Shown: positions 34,168-47,672, counted from the first letter of the stretch. The stretch: DNA of 64,000 nucleotides from Paragordius varius (GCA_964247055.1 OZ176058.1:62001-126000); one strand, 5' to 3'. Notes: generated by a model from the sequence alone, not told the origin. Numbers and translations: made by a program.

Positions 34168-37100
34168 ACTCATTTTACTTTTTTTACATTTCAAAATGGA
34201 TAATAGTTAAAACATTTGCTTTTTTTATATAATTTGTTTATATTTTGGCTTAAATATATGGATATCGTAACAAATTTTATATTCAATATCAAACTGTTCA
34301 CCAACATAGCTATAATCAGCCAAGAATTACTGGCCATTATGTTTCGGCTGTTTTACCTCAACCACAAAACTCTTCTAGAAGATATTCAATCATTTCTTTT
34401 TAAACTGATTACTTTTTTTTTATTCCAAAATGGATTATAATAGTTAAAACATTTGCTTTTTTTATATAATGTTCATATTTTGGCTTAAATATATGGATAT
34501 CGTAACAAATTTTATATTCAATATCAAACTGTTCACCAACATAGCTATAATCAACCAAGGATTTCTAGACATTATGTTTCGGCTGTTTTACCTCAACCGC
34601 AAAACTCTTCTAGAAGATATTCAATCATTTCTTTTTAAACTCATTTTACTTTTTTTACATTTCAAAATGGATAATAGTTAAAACATTTGCTTTTTTTATA
34701 TAATTTGTTTATATTTTGGCTTAAATATATGGATATCGTAACAAATTTTATATTCAATATCAAACTGTTCACCAACATAGCTATAATCAACCGAGAATTT
34801 CTGGACATTATGTTTCGGCTGTTTTACCTCAACCGCAAAACTCTTCTAGAAGATATTCAATCATTTCTTTTTAAACTCATTTTACTTTTTTTACATTTCA
34901 AAATGGATAATAGTTAAAACATTTGCTTTTTTTATATAATTTGTTTATATTTTGGCTTAAATATATGGATATCGTAACAAATTTTATATTCAATATCAAA
35001 CTGTTCACCAACATAGCTATAATCAGCCAAGAATTACTGGCCATTATGTTTCGGCTGTTTTACCTCAACCACAAAACTCTTCTAGAAGATATTCAATCAT
35101 TTCTTTTTAAACTGATTACTTTTTTTTTATTCCAAAATGGATTATAATAGTTAAAACATTTGCTTTTTTTATATAATGTTCATATTTTGGCTTAAATATA
35201 TGGATATCGTAACAAATTTTATATTCAATATCAAACTGTTCACCAACATAGCTATAATCAACCAAGGATTTCTAGACATTATGTTTCGGCTGTTTTACCT
35301 CAACCGCAAAACTCTTCTAGAAGATATTCAATCATTTCTTTCTAAACTGATTACTTTTTTTTATTTCAAAATGGATTATAATAGTTAAAACATTTGCTTT
35401 TTTTGATTAATTTGTTTAATTTTGGCTTATATGGATATCGTAACAAATTTTATATTCAATATCAAACTGTTCACCAACATAGCTATAATCAACCAAGAAT
35501 TTCTGGACATTATGTTTCGGCTGTTTTACCTCAACCGCAAAACTCTTGTTCTCATAGAAGATATTCAATCATTTCTTTTTAAACTGATTACATTTTTAAT
35601 TTCAAAATGGATTATAATAGTTTAAACTTCAAAATTTGCTTTTTTCAAATAATTTGTTTATATTTTGGGTTAAATATATGGATATCGTAACAAATTTTAT
35701 ATTCAATATCAAACTGTTCACCATAGCTATAATCAACCGAGAATTTCTGGACATTATGTTTCGGCTGTTTTACCTCAACCGCAAAACTCTTCTAGAAGAT
35801 ATTCAATTATTTCTTTCTAATCAGATATTCTTTTTATTTCAAAATGGATTATAATAGTTAAAACATTTGCTTTTTTTAATCAATTTGTTTATATTTTGGC
35901 TTAAATATATGGATATCGTAACAAATTTTATATTCAATATCAAACTGTTCACCAACATAGCTATAATCAACCAAGAATTTCTGGACATTATGTTTCGGCT
36001 ATTTTACCTCAACCGCAAAACTCTTCTTCTCACAGAAGATATTCAATCATTTCTTTTTAAACTGATTACATTTTTAATTTCAAAATGGATTATAATAGTT
36101 TAAACTTCAAAATTTGCTTTTTTCAAATAATTTGTTTATATTTTGGGTTAAATATATGGATATCGTAACAAATTTTATATTCAATATCAAACTGTTCACC
36201 ATAGCTATAATCAACCGAGAATTTCTGGACATTATGTTTCGGCTGTTTTACCTCAACCGCAAAACTCTTCTAGAAGATATTCAATTATTTCTTTCTAATC
36301 AGATATTCTTTTTATTTCAAAATGGATTATAATAGTTAAAACATTTGCTTTTTTTAATCAATTTGTTTATATTTTGGCTTAAATATATGGATATCGTAAC
36401 AAATTTTATATTCAATATCAAACTGTTCACCAACATAGCTATAATCAACCAAGAATTTCTGGCCATTATGTTTCGGCTGTTTTACCTCAACCTCAAAACT
36501 CTTCTAGAAGATATTCAATCATTTCTTTTTAAACACATTATACTTTTTTATTTCAAAATGGATAATAGTTTAAACTTCAACATTTTGGCTTTTTTAATTA
36601 ATTTGTGTATATTTTGGCTTAAATATATGGATATCGTAACAAATTTTATATTCAATATCAAACTGTTCACCAACATAGCTATAATCAACCAAGAATTTCT
36701 GGCCATTATGTTTCGGCTGTTTTACCTCAACCTCAAAACTCTTCTAGAAGATATTCAATCATTTCTTTTTAAACACATTATACTTTTTTATTTCAAAATG
36801 GATAATAGTTTAAACTTCAACATTTTGGCTTTTTTAATTAATTTGTGTATATTTTGGCTTAAATATATGGATATCGTAACAAATTTTATATTCAATATCA
36901 AACTGTTCACCAACATAGCTATAATCAACCAAGAATTTCTGGACATTATGTTTCGGCTATTTTACCTCAACCGCAAAACTCTTCTTCTCACAGAAGATAT
37001 TCAATCATTTCTTTTTAAACTGATTACATTTTTAATTTCAAAATGGATTATAATAGTTTAAACTTCAAAATTTGCTTTTTTCAAATAATTTGTTTATATT

Positions 37101-40100
37101 TTGGGTTAAATATATGGATATCGTAACAAATTTTATATTCAATATCAAACTGTTCACCATAGCTATAATCAACCGAGAATTTCTGGACATTATGTTTCGG
37201 CTGTTTTACCTCAACCGCAAAACTCTTCTAGAAGATATTCAATTATTTCTTTCTAATCAGATATTCTTTTTATTTCAAAATGGATTATAATAGTTAAAAC
37301 ATTTGCTTTTTTTAATCAATTTGTTTATATTTTGGCTTAAATATATGGATATCGTAACAAATTTTATATTCAATATCAAACTGTTCACCAACATAGCTAT
37401 AATCAACCAAGAATTTCTGGCCATTATGTTTCGGCTGTTTTACCTCAACCTCAAAACTCTTCTAGAAGATATTCAATCATTTCTTTTTAAACAGATATTC
37501 TTTTTATTTCAAAATGGATTATAATAGTTAAAACATTTGCTTTTTTTAAATTATTAGTTTATATTTTGGCTTAAATATATGGATATTGTAACAAATTTTA
37601 TATTCAATATCAAACTGTTCACCATAGCTATAATCAACCAAGAATTTCTGGCCATTATGTTTCGGCTGTTTTACCTCAACCGCAAAACTCTTCTAGAAGA
37701 TATTCAATCATTTCTTTTTAAACACATTTTAATTTTCACTTTTTAAAATGGATTAATAGTTAAAACATTTGCTTTTTTTAAATTATTAGTTTATATTTTG
37801 GCTTAAATATATGGATATCGTACTAAATTTTATATTCAATATCAAACTGTTCACCATTATAGCTATAATCAACCGAGAATAACTGGCCATTATGTTTCGG
37901 CTGTTTTACCTCAACCGCAAAACTCTTCTCACAGAAGATATTCAATTATTTCTTTCTAAACCCATCTTTTTTTATTTTTACATTTCAAAATGGATTATAC
38001 TATGAAAGGACAAAACGTAAAAATATTTTCTACTAAAACCATACTTTTAGAATTTTAATTTATATATAACTCATTGTTTCAAACTCTTCTCACAGAAGAT
38101 ATTCAATCATTTCTTTTTAAACTGATTACTTTTTTTTTTCAAAATGGATTGTAAAAATAATTGCTTTTTCAAATAATTTGTTTATATTTTGGCTTAAATA
38201 TATGGATATCGTAACAAATTTTATATTCAATATCAAACTGTTCACCATAATTATCAACATAGCTATAATCAACCAAGAATTTCTGGACATTATGTTTCGG
38301 CTATTTTACCTCAACCGCAAAACTCTTCTAGAAGATATTCAATCATTTCTTTCTAAACAGATATTCTTTTTATTTCAAAATGGATTATAATAATTGCTTT
38401 TTTCAAATAATTTGTTTATATTTTGGCTTAAATATATGGATATCGTAACAAATTTTATATTCAATATCAAACTGTTCACCAACATAGCTATAATCAACCG
38501 AGAATTTCTGGACATTATGTTTCGGCTGTTTTACCTCAACCGCAAAACTCTTCTAGAAGATATTCAATGATTTCTTTCTAAACAGATATTTTACATTTTT
38601 ATTTTTTTAATTTTAGAGTTAAAACATTTGCTTTTTTCAAATTATTTGTTTATATTTTGGCTTAAATATATGGATATCGTAACAAATTTTATATTCAATA
38701 TCAAACTGTTCACCATCATAGCTATAATCAACCGAGAATTACTGGCCATTATGTTTCGGCTGTTTTACCTCAACCGCAAAACTCTTCTAGAAGATATTCA
38801 ATCATTTCTTTCTAAAACTAAAACTTTGATTTACATTTCAAAATGGATTATAATAGTTTAAACTTCAAAATTTGCTTTTTTTTAAATAATTTGTTTATAT
38901 TTTGGCTTAAATATATGGATATCGTAACAAATTTTATATTCAATATCAAACTGTTCACCATAGCTATAATCAACCAAGAATTTCTGGACATTATGTTTCG
39001 GCTGTTTTACCTCAACCGCAAAACTCTTCTAGAAGATATTCAATCATTTCTTTCTAAACTGATTACTTTTTTTTATTTTAAAATGGATAATAGTAGTTTA
39101 AACTTTAAAATTTGCTTTTTTTAAATAATTTGTGTATATTTTGGCTTAAATATATGGATATCGTAACAAATTTTGTATTCAATATCAGACTGTTCACCAA
39201 CATAGCTATAATCAACCAAGGATTTCTGGACATTACGTTTCGGCTGTTTTACCTCAACCGCAAAACTCTTCTTCTCACAGAAGATATTCAATCATTTCTT
39301 TTTAAAACTAAAACTTTGATTTTTAATTTTTAAAAATGGATAATAATAGTTTAAACTTCAAAATTTGCTTTTTTCAAATAATTTGTTTATATTTTGGCTT
39401 AAATATATGGATATCGTAAGAAATTTTATATTCAATATCAAACTGTTCACCAACATAGCTATAATCAACCGAGAATTACTGGACATTATGTTTCGGCTGT
39501 TTTACCTCAACCGCAAAACTCTTCTAGAAGATATTCAATCATTTCTTTTTAAACAGCTTTTTACTTTTTTATTTTTTGATTTCAAAATGGATTAGTTTAA
39601 AGTTCAAAATTTGTTTTTTTTTAAATTTTGGCGGAAAAATATGGATATTGTACAATATTATAGACTGTCATCAACTATTTTATTTATACATTTCAAAATG
39701 GATAATAGTTAAAACATTTGCTTTTTTTAAATTATTAGTTTATATTTTGGCTTAAATATATGGATATCGTAACAAATTTTATATTCAATATCAAACTGTT
39801 CACCAACATAGCTATAATCAACCAAGAATTTCTGGACATTATGTTTCGGATGTTTTACCTCAACCGCAAAACTCTTCTTCTCACAGAAGATATTCAATCA
39901 TTTCTTTTTAAACACATTTTACTTTTTTTTATTTCAAAATGGATAATAGTTAAAACATTTGCTTTTTTTTGAATTATTAGTTTATATTTTGGCTTAAATA
40001 TATGGATATCGTAACAAATTTTAAATTCAATATCAAACTGTTCACCAACATAGCTATAATCAACCAAGAATTTCTGGACATTATGTTTCGGCTGTTTTAC

Positions 40101-41240
40101 CTCAACCGCAAAACTCTTCTAGAAGATATTCAATCATTTCTTTCTAAACTGATTACTTTTTTTTTATTTCAAAATGGATAGTTAAAACATTTTCTTTTTT
40201 TATATAATGTTCATATTTTGGCTTAAATATATGGATATCGTAACAAATTTTATATTCAATATCAAACTATTCACCATAGCTATAATCAACCAAGAATTTC
40301 TGGACATTATGTTTCGGCTGTTTTACCTCAACCGCAAAACTCTTCTAGAAGATATTCAATCATTTCTTTCTAAACTGATTACTTTTTTTTTATTTCAAAA
40401 TGGATAGTTAAAACATTTTCTTTTTTTATATAATGTTCATATTTTGGCTTAAATATATGGATATCGTAACAAATTTTATATTCAATATCAAACTATTCAC
40501 CATAGCTATAATCAACCAAGAATTTCTGGACATTATGTTTCGGCTGTTTTACCTCAACCGCAAAACTCTTCTAGAAGATATTCAATCATTTCTTTCTAAA
40601 CTGATTACTTTTTTTTTATTTCAAAATGGATAGTTAAAACATTTTCTTTTTTTATATAATGTTCATATTTTGGCTTAAATATATGGATATCGTAACAAAT
40701 TTTATATTCAATATCAAACTATTCACCATAGCTATAATCAACCAAGAATTTCTGGACATTATGTTTCGGCTGTTTTACCTCAACCGCAAAACTCTTCTAG
40801 AAGATATTCAATCATTTCTTTCTAAACTGATTACTTTTTTTTTATTTCAAAATGGATAGTTAAAACATTTTCTTTTTTTATATAATGTTCATATTTTGGC
40901 TTAAATATATGGATATCGTAACAAATTTTATATTCAATATCAAACTATTCACCATAGCTATAATCAACCAAGAATTTCTGGACATTATGTTTCGGCTGTT
41001 TTACCTCAACCGCAAAACTCTTCTTCTCACAGAAGATATTCAATCATTTCTTTTTAAACTGATTACTTTTTTTTATTTCAAAATGGATTATAATAGTTAA
41101 AACATTTCTTTTTTTATATTTTGGCGTAAAAATATGGATATCGTAACAAAATTTATACACTGTCAACTCTAAAACTAAAAAAAAAAATTATTTCAAATGA
41201 ATATGGATATTGTAATAAATTTTATACACTGTCGACCTTA
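34168..41240 (+). repeat. Tandem array of paramyosin last-exon tails, 28 intact units
   Basis: Units of about 226-246 bp. Each holds the second half of the alternative last exon (from ATTCAATATC to the stop, roughly 125-140 bp), a T-rich spacer and the motif GGATATCGTAACAAATTTTA. Intact unit motifs start near 34,259, 34,495, 34,730, 34,966, 35,202, 35,430, 35,679, 35,911, 36,157, 36,388, 36,628, 36,868, 37,115, 37,346, 37,581, 37,812, 38,206, 38,437, 38,673, 38,915, 39,156, 39,409, 39,764, 40,006, 40,231, 40,457, 40,683 and 40,909. Decayed units lie near 38,083, 39,641, 41,135 and 41,203. The unique first half of the exon with its acceptor is not repeated. The long open frames starting MDIVTNFIFNIKLF are in a different frame from the exon and are probably incidental. 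Confidence 0.95.
37994..38085. mobile_element. Left half of a family-1 MITE inside the exon-tail array
   Basis: GGACAAAACGTAAAAATATT, AAACCATACTTTTAG and AACTCATTGTTTCAAAC form a left half that joins directly to CTCTTCTCACAGAAGATATT of an exon-tail unit at AAACTC. It probably inserted and was then truncated by recombination within the array. Confidence 0.75.
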
Positions 41241-41949
41241 AACTAAAAAATCTTTAAAATCGTTATAGCGGATTAGAATTTCAAATTTTTATAAAGAATA
41301 AGGATATCTATATCCTAAACAAATAACGCTTCTTAGAGAAAAATCAAAGCACCTTAAATTTCGCCTAAAAAAATGACTTTTTAGTTTTTAAGTTGACAGT
41401 TATTTGCAAAATAATTTGGACTTTAAATTTTATTTTAAGGTTTTTTTTTCATTTTTATTTGTAATTTTATAATTATTATATATACTGTCCTAAACGGTTC
41501 CGTTGTTTTTATGTAGCATTTCGCAATAACAAATATATTCTGTTCAAAAATTTAACAAATTTGCATATTAGACTAGTATTATATTTTATCAAAATCTTAT
41601 TAAACGCATTCATAATGAGTATCACTAATTTGAAAGCTTTTAATAGCAAATAATATTTCTTTATTTATATATGAAATTATTTCTTACAATGTGTGCAACA
41701 TTTTTTATTTTCAAAAATGCCAAATTTTACCAATTCTGGAATTTATACATATATACGAAACATTGAAAAATAAATGTGTTTGTGCTTTCTTATTTTTTAT
41801 TCGTTTACAAAATATTTATAAAGTTTAAAAATATAAATACAAAATTTATTTATAAAAGACCTCTTTACTTTTTATTCGTTTTAAATTTTTATATAAATTT
41901 TAAAATATAAAATTCTTTTTCAAAACCCTTTTATACATTTTAAAATTGA
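41241..41949. other. Intergenic, nothing recognised
   Basis: A+T-rich sequence between the exon-tail array and the next MITE. No open frame with coding character and no repeat seen. Confidence 0.5.
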
Positions 41950-42140
41950 CGTTTTTAATAAACTCATTGTTTTAACTGCAAAGTATGAAATAGAAATGTA
42001 TATTGGTAACAAAAACAGTAACATATTTTACAATTATAATTTAATAATTTATATGGGTAAATTGTTGGTTACTCTTACAAAAAGGAAATAATTTTCTTTA
42101 TATATATTTACGTTTTGTCCGTATAATTTAAATTTTTGCT
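41950..42140. mobile_element. Family-1 MITE, right two thirds
   Basis: CTCATTGTTTTAACTGCAAA centre, ACGTTTTGTCCGTATAATTT right arm; the left arm is not recognisable. Confidence 0.7.
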
Positions 42141-42893
42141 TTATGTGGAAATATTATGGTTAAAAAAGGGATGGTTCTTTTTTGAAAAAAAATATAGTTA
42201 CGTTTCTAATAAATAATTTTAATTGTTTATAATTTATAACACACATTTTTAATTTTGTTTTTTTGAAAGAACAAACATACTAATCCTTAATTTTTCCTAC
42301 ATAAACTTCTATATAATTACAAAATTGTGAAATTTTTATATGTGTAAATTACCAATTTAAATTCGCAACCAAATAAAGAATATATATTTTAAAAAAAATG
42401 ATAATTTTAATATGATTTATTTTGTAAAAAATATAAAGCTTCATCTGTATAATATAATTCATCAAATTTTGCTCTTAATGGGCACATTTGTAACTATTTT
42501 ATTAGATTAAACATCATTCAATAATTCTCTACAAACACAATCTAATTAATATTAAATTCTAGTTCGTTGCTCAAATTTGAAAACTATTCAGATTTTATTT
42601 GTTTAAAAATACAATATTTACTAAAATTTTGAAAATAGCTTCGAGAAATTATGGAATTTATTTGGTATAGTTTAAAATAATTTGTCGGCCGCACTAAATA
42701 ACTTTAAGGGTGCGCGTATTAATTTATATGCGCTAAAAACTAATTACCAAGGGTGTTAATTTACGAGGGCGCTCCTTTGTAGATGGTTTATTTTTACTAA
42801 CGGAAATATAATGAATGTTAATTTCATAAAACAATATGGCCAAGGCCAGAATTATTTAATGTTTGTTAGCACAAAAATTATAAGGAAGTGTAG

Positions 42894-42934
<41 letters not shown>

Positions 42935-42950
42935 GATATTTTATTTAAAT
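42141..42950. other. Intergenic, with an AT run
   Basis: A slightly more G+C-rich patch (GTCGGCCGCACTAAATAACT, AAGGGTGCGCGTATTAATTT) at 42,685-42,760 resembles CGGGCCGCACCAAATC near 7,567 and may be a relict of some repeat. (AT)n run at 42,897-42,930. No gene seen. Confidence 0.4.
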
Positions 42951-42954
42951 AAAA

Positions 42955-43238
42955 ATTCAAATTATACGGAAATGCAAAAATATAAAGACAAATATTTTTA
43001 TCTAAAAAACAACCCCATACTTTTTAAATCATGTTTTATATCAAGAAAACTCATTGTTTCAAATTGCAAAGTGTGAAATAGATATATATTACATTAACAC
43101 AATCAATTCTATATTTTGCGATTGATATTAGATAGTTTTTATGGTATAAATCAAGGTTTTAAAAATATGGATGCATTTTGAAAATAAATTGTCTTTATAT
43201 TTTTACATTTTGTCTGTATAATTTCCATTTTTACTGTA
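42955..43238. mobile_element. Family-1 MITE
   Basis: ATTATACGGAAATGCAAAAA left arm, ACATTTTGTCTGTATAATTT and TTTTTACTGTA right end. Confidence 0.83.
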
Positions 43239-43475
43239 AATAAAACACTTAAAACGTGACCTAGATATTAATTCTTTCATGTTTGCATAGGGGATACCCT
43301 CTTAAAAAGCCAAAAAATAAAATTATTTCAAGGGGAGTTTTTAATTGATTAACGCAATTAAGCAAACGTTTTAATTAAGGACTTGCAATATCAACCCTAC
43401 TAACTATTGCACAACATTTGTTATAAGAAAACCTTTAAAAGCCCTCCCTATAGGATATATAATTTTAGAGTTAAT

Positions 43476-43763
43476 TACAGTCTAAATTAAATTTATATTA
43501 AAACTTGAAAATATAAAGACAATCTTTTTTTTCAAAAAACAACCAAACTTTTTTAAACCTTAATTTATCCTATGAAAAACATTTAATTGAAATCGTAAAA
43601 TACACAATTGATTGTGTTACCAATTTACATTTCCATATTATAATTTAAAGTTGAAAACAATAAGTTATATTGAAAAAAAAATTAAAAAGTATGATTGTCT
43701 GTTAGATAAAAATATTTGTCTTTATATTTTCACATATTGTCCGTATAATTTATATTATTACTG
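43476..43763. mobile_element. Family-1 MITE
   Basis: TACAGTCTAAATTAAATTTA start, CACATATTGTCCGTATAATT and TATTACTGTA end. Confidence 0.8.
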
Positions 43764-43892
43764 TAATTAGTAGATCTAAAATATTGATTTTATAATGTAA
43801 ACTATTATCCTTTAACTAATATATTTTAAAACAGAAAATTAAAGTAAAAAATTTCATATAAGTAAAAATATCTAATGTAACTAATAAAAATA

Positions 43893-44362
43893 CTGTAAAA
43901 ATTGAAATTATACTATGGACAAAAAGTAAATATATAAAGACAATATTTTATTTTTAAAAACTACCCCATAATTTCATTAATCCAAATTTTTTCATATAAA
44001 CTATTTATTTAAGAAATTATAAAATTACCAATATACATCATTATTTCATGTTTGGGATTTTAAACAATTACAATAAAAATTGAAGTTATACGGACAAAAC
44101 GAATAATAAAAAAATATTTATTTTAATAAGATAAACATAGAAAGTTTAATCTTGTTTGTTAAAATAAAACTCATTGTTATAAACTTAATATAAATATATA
44201 AATTGGTAACATAATCAATTATGTATTTTACGAATCTAGTTAAATGTTTTATATAGGATACAAATGTTTAAAAATGTATGGTTGTTATTGAAAAAGATTC
44301 TATGTATATATCAAAAAAAATCTTTGTTTTTTATGTTGTTTAATTTCAATTTTTATTGTAGA
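43893..44362. mobile_element. Two adjoining family-1 MITEs
   Basis: A left-side copy (TACTGTAAAAATTGAAATTA, with the variant ATACTATGGACAAAA) runs into a second, complete copy starting at 44,068 (TACAATAAAAATTGAAGTTA) and ending TTTTTATTGTA at 44,360. Confidence 0.75.
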
Positions 44363-45261
44363 TATATTTTTTGAAAGTCTTTTCTAACAAATATACCATA
44401 AAAGATCTAACATAAAATATTTTTAAGTTTTAAATGCTTTCACTCTAAATAAAATTATAAAAATTCACAAAATCTGAGTGGGTGTTTTATAATAAAATCT
44501 GATAATTTACCTAAAATGATTTGTATAGCCTTTACCGAGATGTGATTTTCCTCCAAATCATAACTGAACATGGTATTAAAGTAGAGGGACAAAATTTTTA
44601 AAATATTTCTGCAAAAGAGTTAATCAACATAAAAATATACTTGTAAGTTTTAAGATTTTGTCCTTTCACCTCGATAATTATATCAAATGTTGTTTCGTTT
44701 ATCCGCATTGCATTGAAAAATGCGTAATTATATTCGATAACATTGTGTGCGTATTTTGTCCTCCAAAACTAATTTTCTGGCATCCTAATTTTTCGGTTCT
44801 TGAACTAACATAAACTGAAGTATCCATGTAAATTTTAAATTTCAAAAATTTTAAAAATTTAAAAATTGATTGTAAAAAAATTGTACATGTGTATTAATTC
44901 AATTAACCACATCAAATAATTTTAAAAAAGGTTTAAAAATGCACGATATTCAATGTTCTAACTAATTGTTTATAATTTAGGCTAAAACATTTAAAATAAG
45001 CAAAAGGTACATAGTATTGTAATTTTTACTGTCTAAAATTATGTTAAACATCCTTTTTACCAAAATCATGATACAATTAATATAATTGGCTTACATACAA
45101 CATCTTTAAAACAAACAATACTTAACAACTAATTAGTCTGATATATATAAAAATAAAATATATTTACAGTTTTCTATGTTATTTTAGATAAATAGAAAGC
45201 TATTTAATACTATTTATTTGGAACAAAAATTTAAAATTTCTGTCAGATACTCAAACAATAA
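44363..45261. other. Intergenic, nothing recognised
   Basis: No coding pattern, element end or tandem repeat recognised. The base composition is slightly less A+T-rich than in the introns. Confidence 0.5.
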
Positions 45262-45285
45262 AATGAGATAATATCATCTTTATGC

Positions 45286-45322
<37 letters not shown>

Positions 45323-45597
45323 TATGATTAATGGTTTGTTATAAGTCCTAAAAGTCATTTAAGAAATATATATAATTTGTGCTAACTATTCTTATCAAAA
45401 TAGCAAAATTGCAAATAATGTTAAAAATATTTTGGTAAATGTTATACTTCAGATGAGAATTCTGATGCATTTTTTAGTCGGAAAAATAAATTTCGGTATA
45501 ATATTATTTTTGTGCATGTACAGCTTTGTTTTTGAATGTATTATAAGATAAATCTAAATAACACTTTGGAACATTTTCATTTTTTATATGCGATGAC

Positions 45598-46298
45598 TAG
45601 GGATGTGCTGACCAAGTCATGACCAGATCAGTGACTATTTATTTTTTAACCATGGTTATTTTGCTAGATAATTCTATTTTTTGGTTGAGATATTAGGATT
45701 TTATTTTTTTATATATTTTAAAAATATATGATTAAATATTTAATTATATAATATAATCGATAGAAAATGCTGTATAATTAAGAATATATTATATGTGAAT
45801 ATAAATCCTTTGAAACAAACAACCGCAAAATATATAATTAATACATATATGTTAACCAAAATTATATGACAGGAAATCTTATAATTGTTCCGATATTTAT
45901 TTTGAAAGAAAGTGAAAACAAACTAGAATTTTATAAAATATAAAGTGTATCAAAAGCCATGTATTTGAGGATACAGAAAGCCATAAACATATGGCAAAAT
46001 TTATTTATATTACATTGACATTTAATATTATTAATAACAAAATTCTTGATTATGATAGAATATTGTAGGTAATAATCATCAAAAAAATCCTAATCTAATT
46101 AAGGAAATTGACATTATTATTGAAACACAAGTCTCGTTCGGGCATCCTTTACTTAGTCACCAATATTTTACTTAAGTAAGATATTTTTGTGAATACAATT
46201 TTTTTATAGTTTTGCTAAAAAAAATTAAAAAGTGGTCATGACCATGGTCTGACTGGTTCTGACCGGACTTTTTCAAAGCAGTCAAATGCCTAACCTTA
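45598..46298. mobile_element. Non-autonomous hAT-like element, 701 bp
   Basis: Ends TAGGGATGTGC and, on the other strand, TAAGGTTAGGC form short inverted repeats of the hAT type. Subterminal motifs (TCATGACCAG, GGTCATGACC, CTGACC) recur in both halves. The 8 bases on either side are GCGATGAC and GCTATGAC (7 of 8 equal), a hAT-length target duplication. The paralogous segment at 61,800 has the uninterrupted site GCGATGACATGGTTAG, so the insertion is proven by an empty site. No transposase frame is present. Confidence 0.85.
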
Positions 46299-47084
46299 GC
46301 TATGACATGGTTAGTCTTCAACCCAAAAGAACAAATGAGCAAAAAAACTATCTAAAATAGGGGTGCCTTGTACATATATATTTGCAGCTCTGAAATCATA
46401 GTTTTTATTTATTTATTTATTTGAGCCTAATTTTTATTGATTTTTCTACTAAGAAAATCCTAAATTTTGATTGTAATCCAATTTAAAACTTTTTAACATT
46501 TTTTAGAGCACTTTTGTGTCCCGAAAAAAAGCTTGTTGGACATCCCTGTTTTATTTTAAATTTAATTGTCAAAACCTCTTGTCCTGATATCAAAAAATTA
46601 TAATTAAGTTTTTAAACTCTGTATAATTTCAATTTTTACCATATAAATAGGTTGTATCGCTAAAATTAAGCTTTAAAAAAGTATGTTAGTTTTTTATGAA
46701 AAATATTTTTCTTTATGATTGTAAATGTTGATTGTTTAATTTTACTGTATATTATAACCCCTCGGCCATTATTTAAAAATATTTGAAATATTAATATTTA
46801 CTTCTTACAAATAACTTAATTTATTTTTTTTATAAAAAAGGAAACGTAATTGTACTTGCAGGGTTAATTAAAATTTCAAATGCACCCAAACTTATTTATA
46901 TTCATATTTATTAAGTAAATTTAAATATTTTAAAACTTAAATAACCAAAGATTACAACAAAACTAAATAATATTAAAGGACCATATAAGAAAATTTAAGT
47001 ATATTTTTTATAAAATTAAAATATATATTAATATATATATATCATATATTATACATTTAATATTTTTGCAGCAAAAATAACAAG

Positions 47085-47672
47085 AATTATACTATGGATA
47101 AAACGACAATATATAAATTCAAAAATATTATTCCAAAATACAACCACTTTATTATATTTCAAACATAAACTATTTAATTACAATTTTAAATATACCATTT
47201 AAAAATTCACTTTTCTTGAACAATTTAAATTCACCCTTTAACATTCAAATTTCACCCTTAAACATTTTAAATTCACCCTTAAACATTCATATTCATCCTT
47301 GATAAATGAATTATAAATTTTGTTAAACATGAAATTTAATATCTTAAGAGTTTTATTTGGCATTATTATATTTTAAACGTAATTTCATTTTTTTAAATAA
47401 AATAAAATATAGGTAATATTTAATCATAAAAAACACATAATTTATTTTAGGGTGAATTTGAATTGTTCGAGGGTAAATTTGAATTGTTAAAAATAATTTT
47501 AAATTGTCCAAAGGTAAATTTGAATATCAAGGTTGAATTTGAATTGTTTAAGGGTGATTTAGAAGTGTAAATGGTATATTTTAAAAAATTCAATATAAGG
47601 GTGGTTGTCTTTTAAAAATATATATTTGTCTATTTTTACATTTTGTCCGTATAATTTTAATTTTTACAGTAA
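47085..47672. mobile_element. Family-1 MITE split by a family-2 MITE (segmental copy 1)
   Basis: Left arm AGAATTATACTATGGATAAA and right end GGGTGGTTGTCTTTTAAAAA to TTTTGTCCGTATAATTTTAA and TTTTTACAGTA enclose a family-2 element at 47,193-47,576. Here family 2 inserted into family 1, the reverse of the order at 32 kb. Confidence 0.75.
47193..47576. mobile_element. Family-2 MITE nested in family 1
   Basis: TATACCATTTAAAAATTCAC and several AATTTAAATTCACCCTT blocks at the left, GGGTGAATTTGAATTGTTCG blocks and GTGTAAATGGTATA at the right, with the usual A+T-rich centre. Confidence 0.8.

Noticed and set aside
34216-41100. Repeated open frames MDIVTNFIFNIKLF... (60-238 codons) in the tail array
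   Set aside because: They are in another frame from the true exon-derived sequence, their starts are in the spacer, and they repeat only because the DNA repeats. The codon-level constraint fits the exon frame ([19 protein letters not shown]), not this one.
34040-41100. CRISPR-like regular repeats
   Set aside because: The units are long exon-derived tandem repeats in an animal gene, with no short repeat and unique spacer structure.
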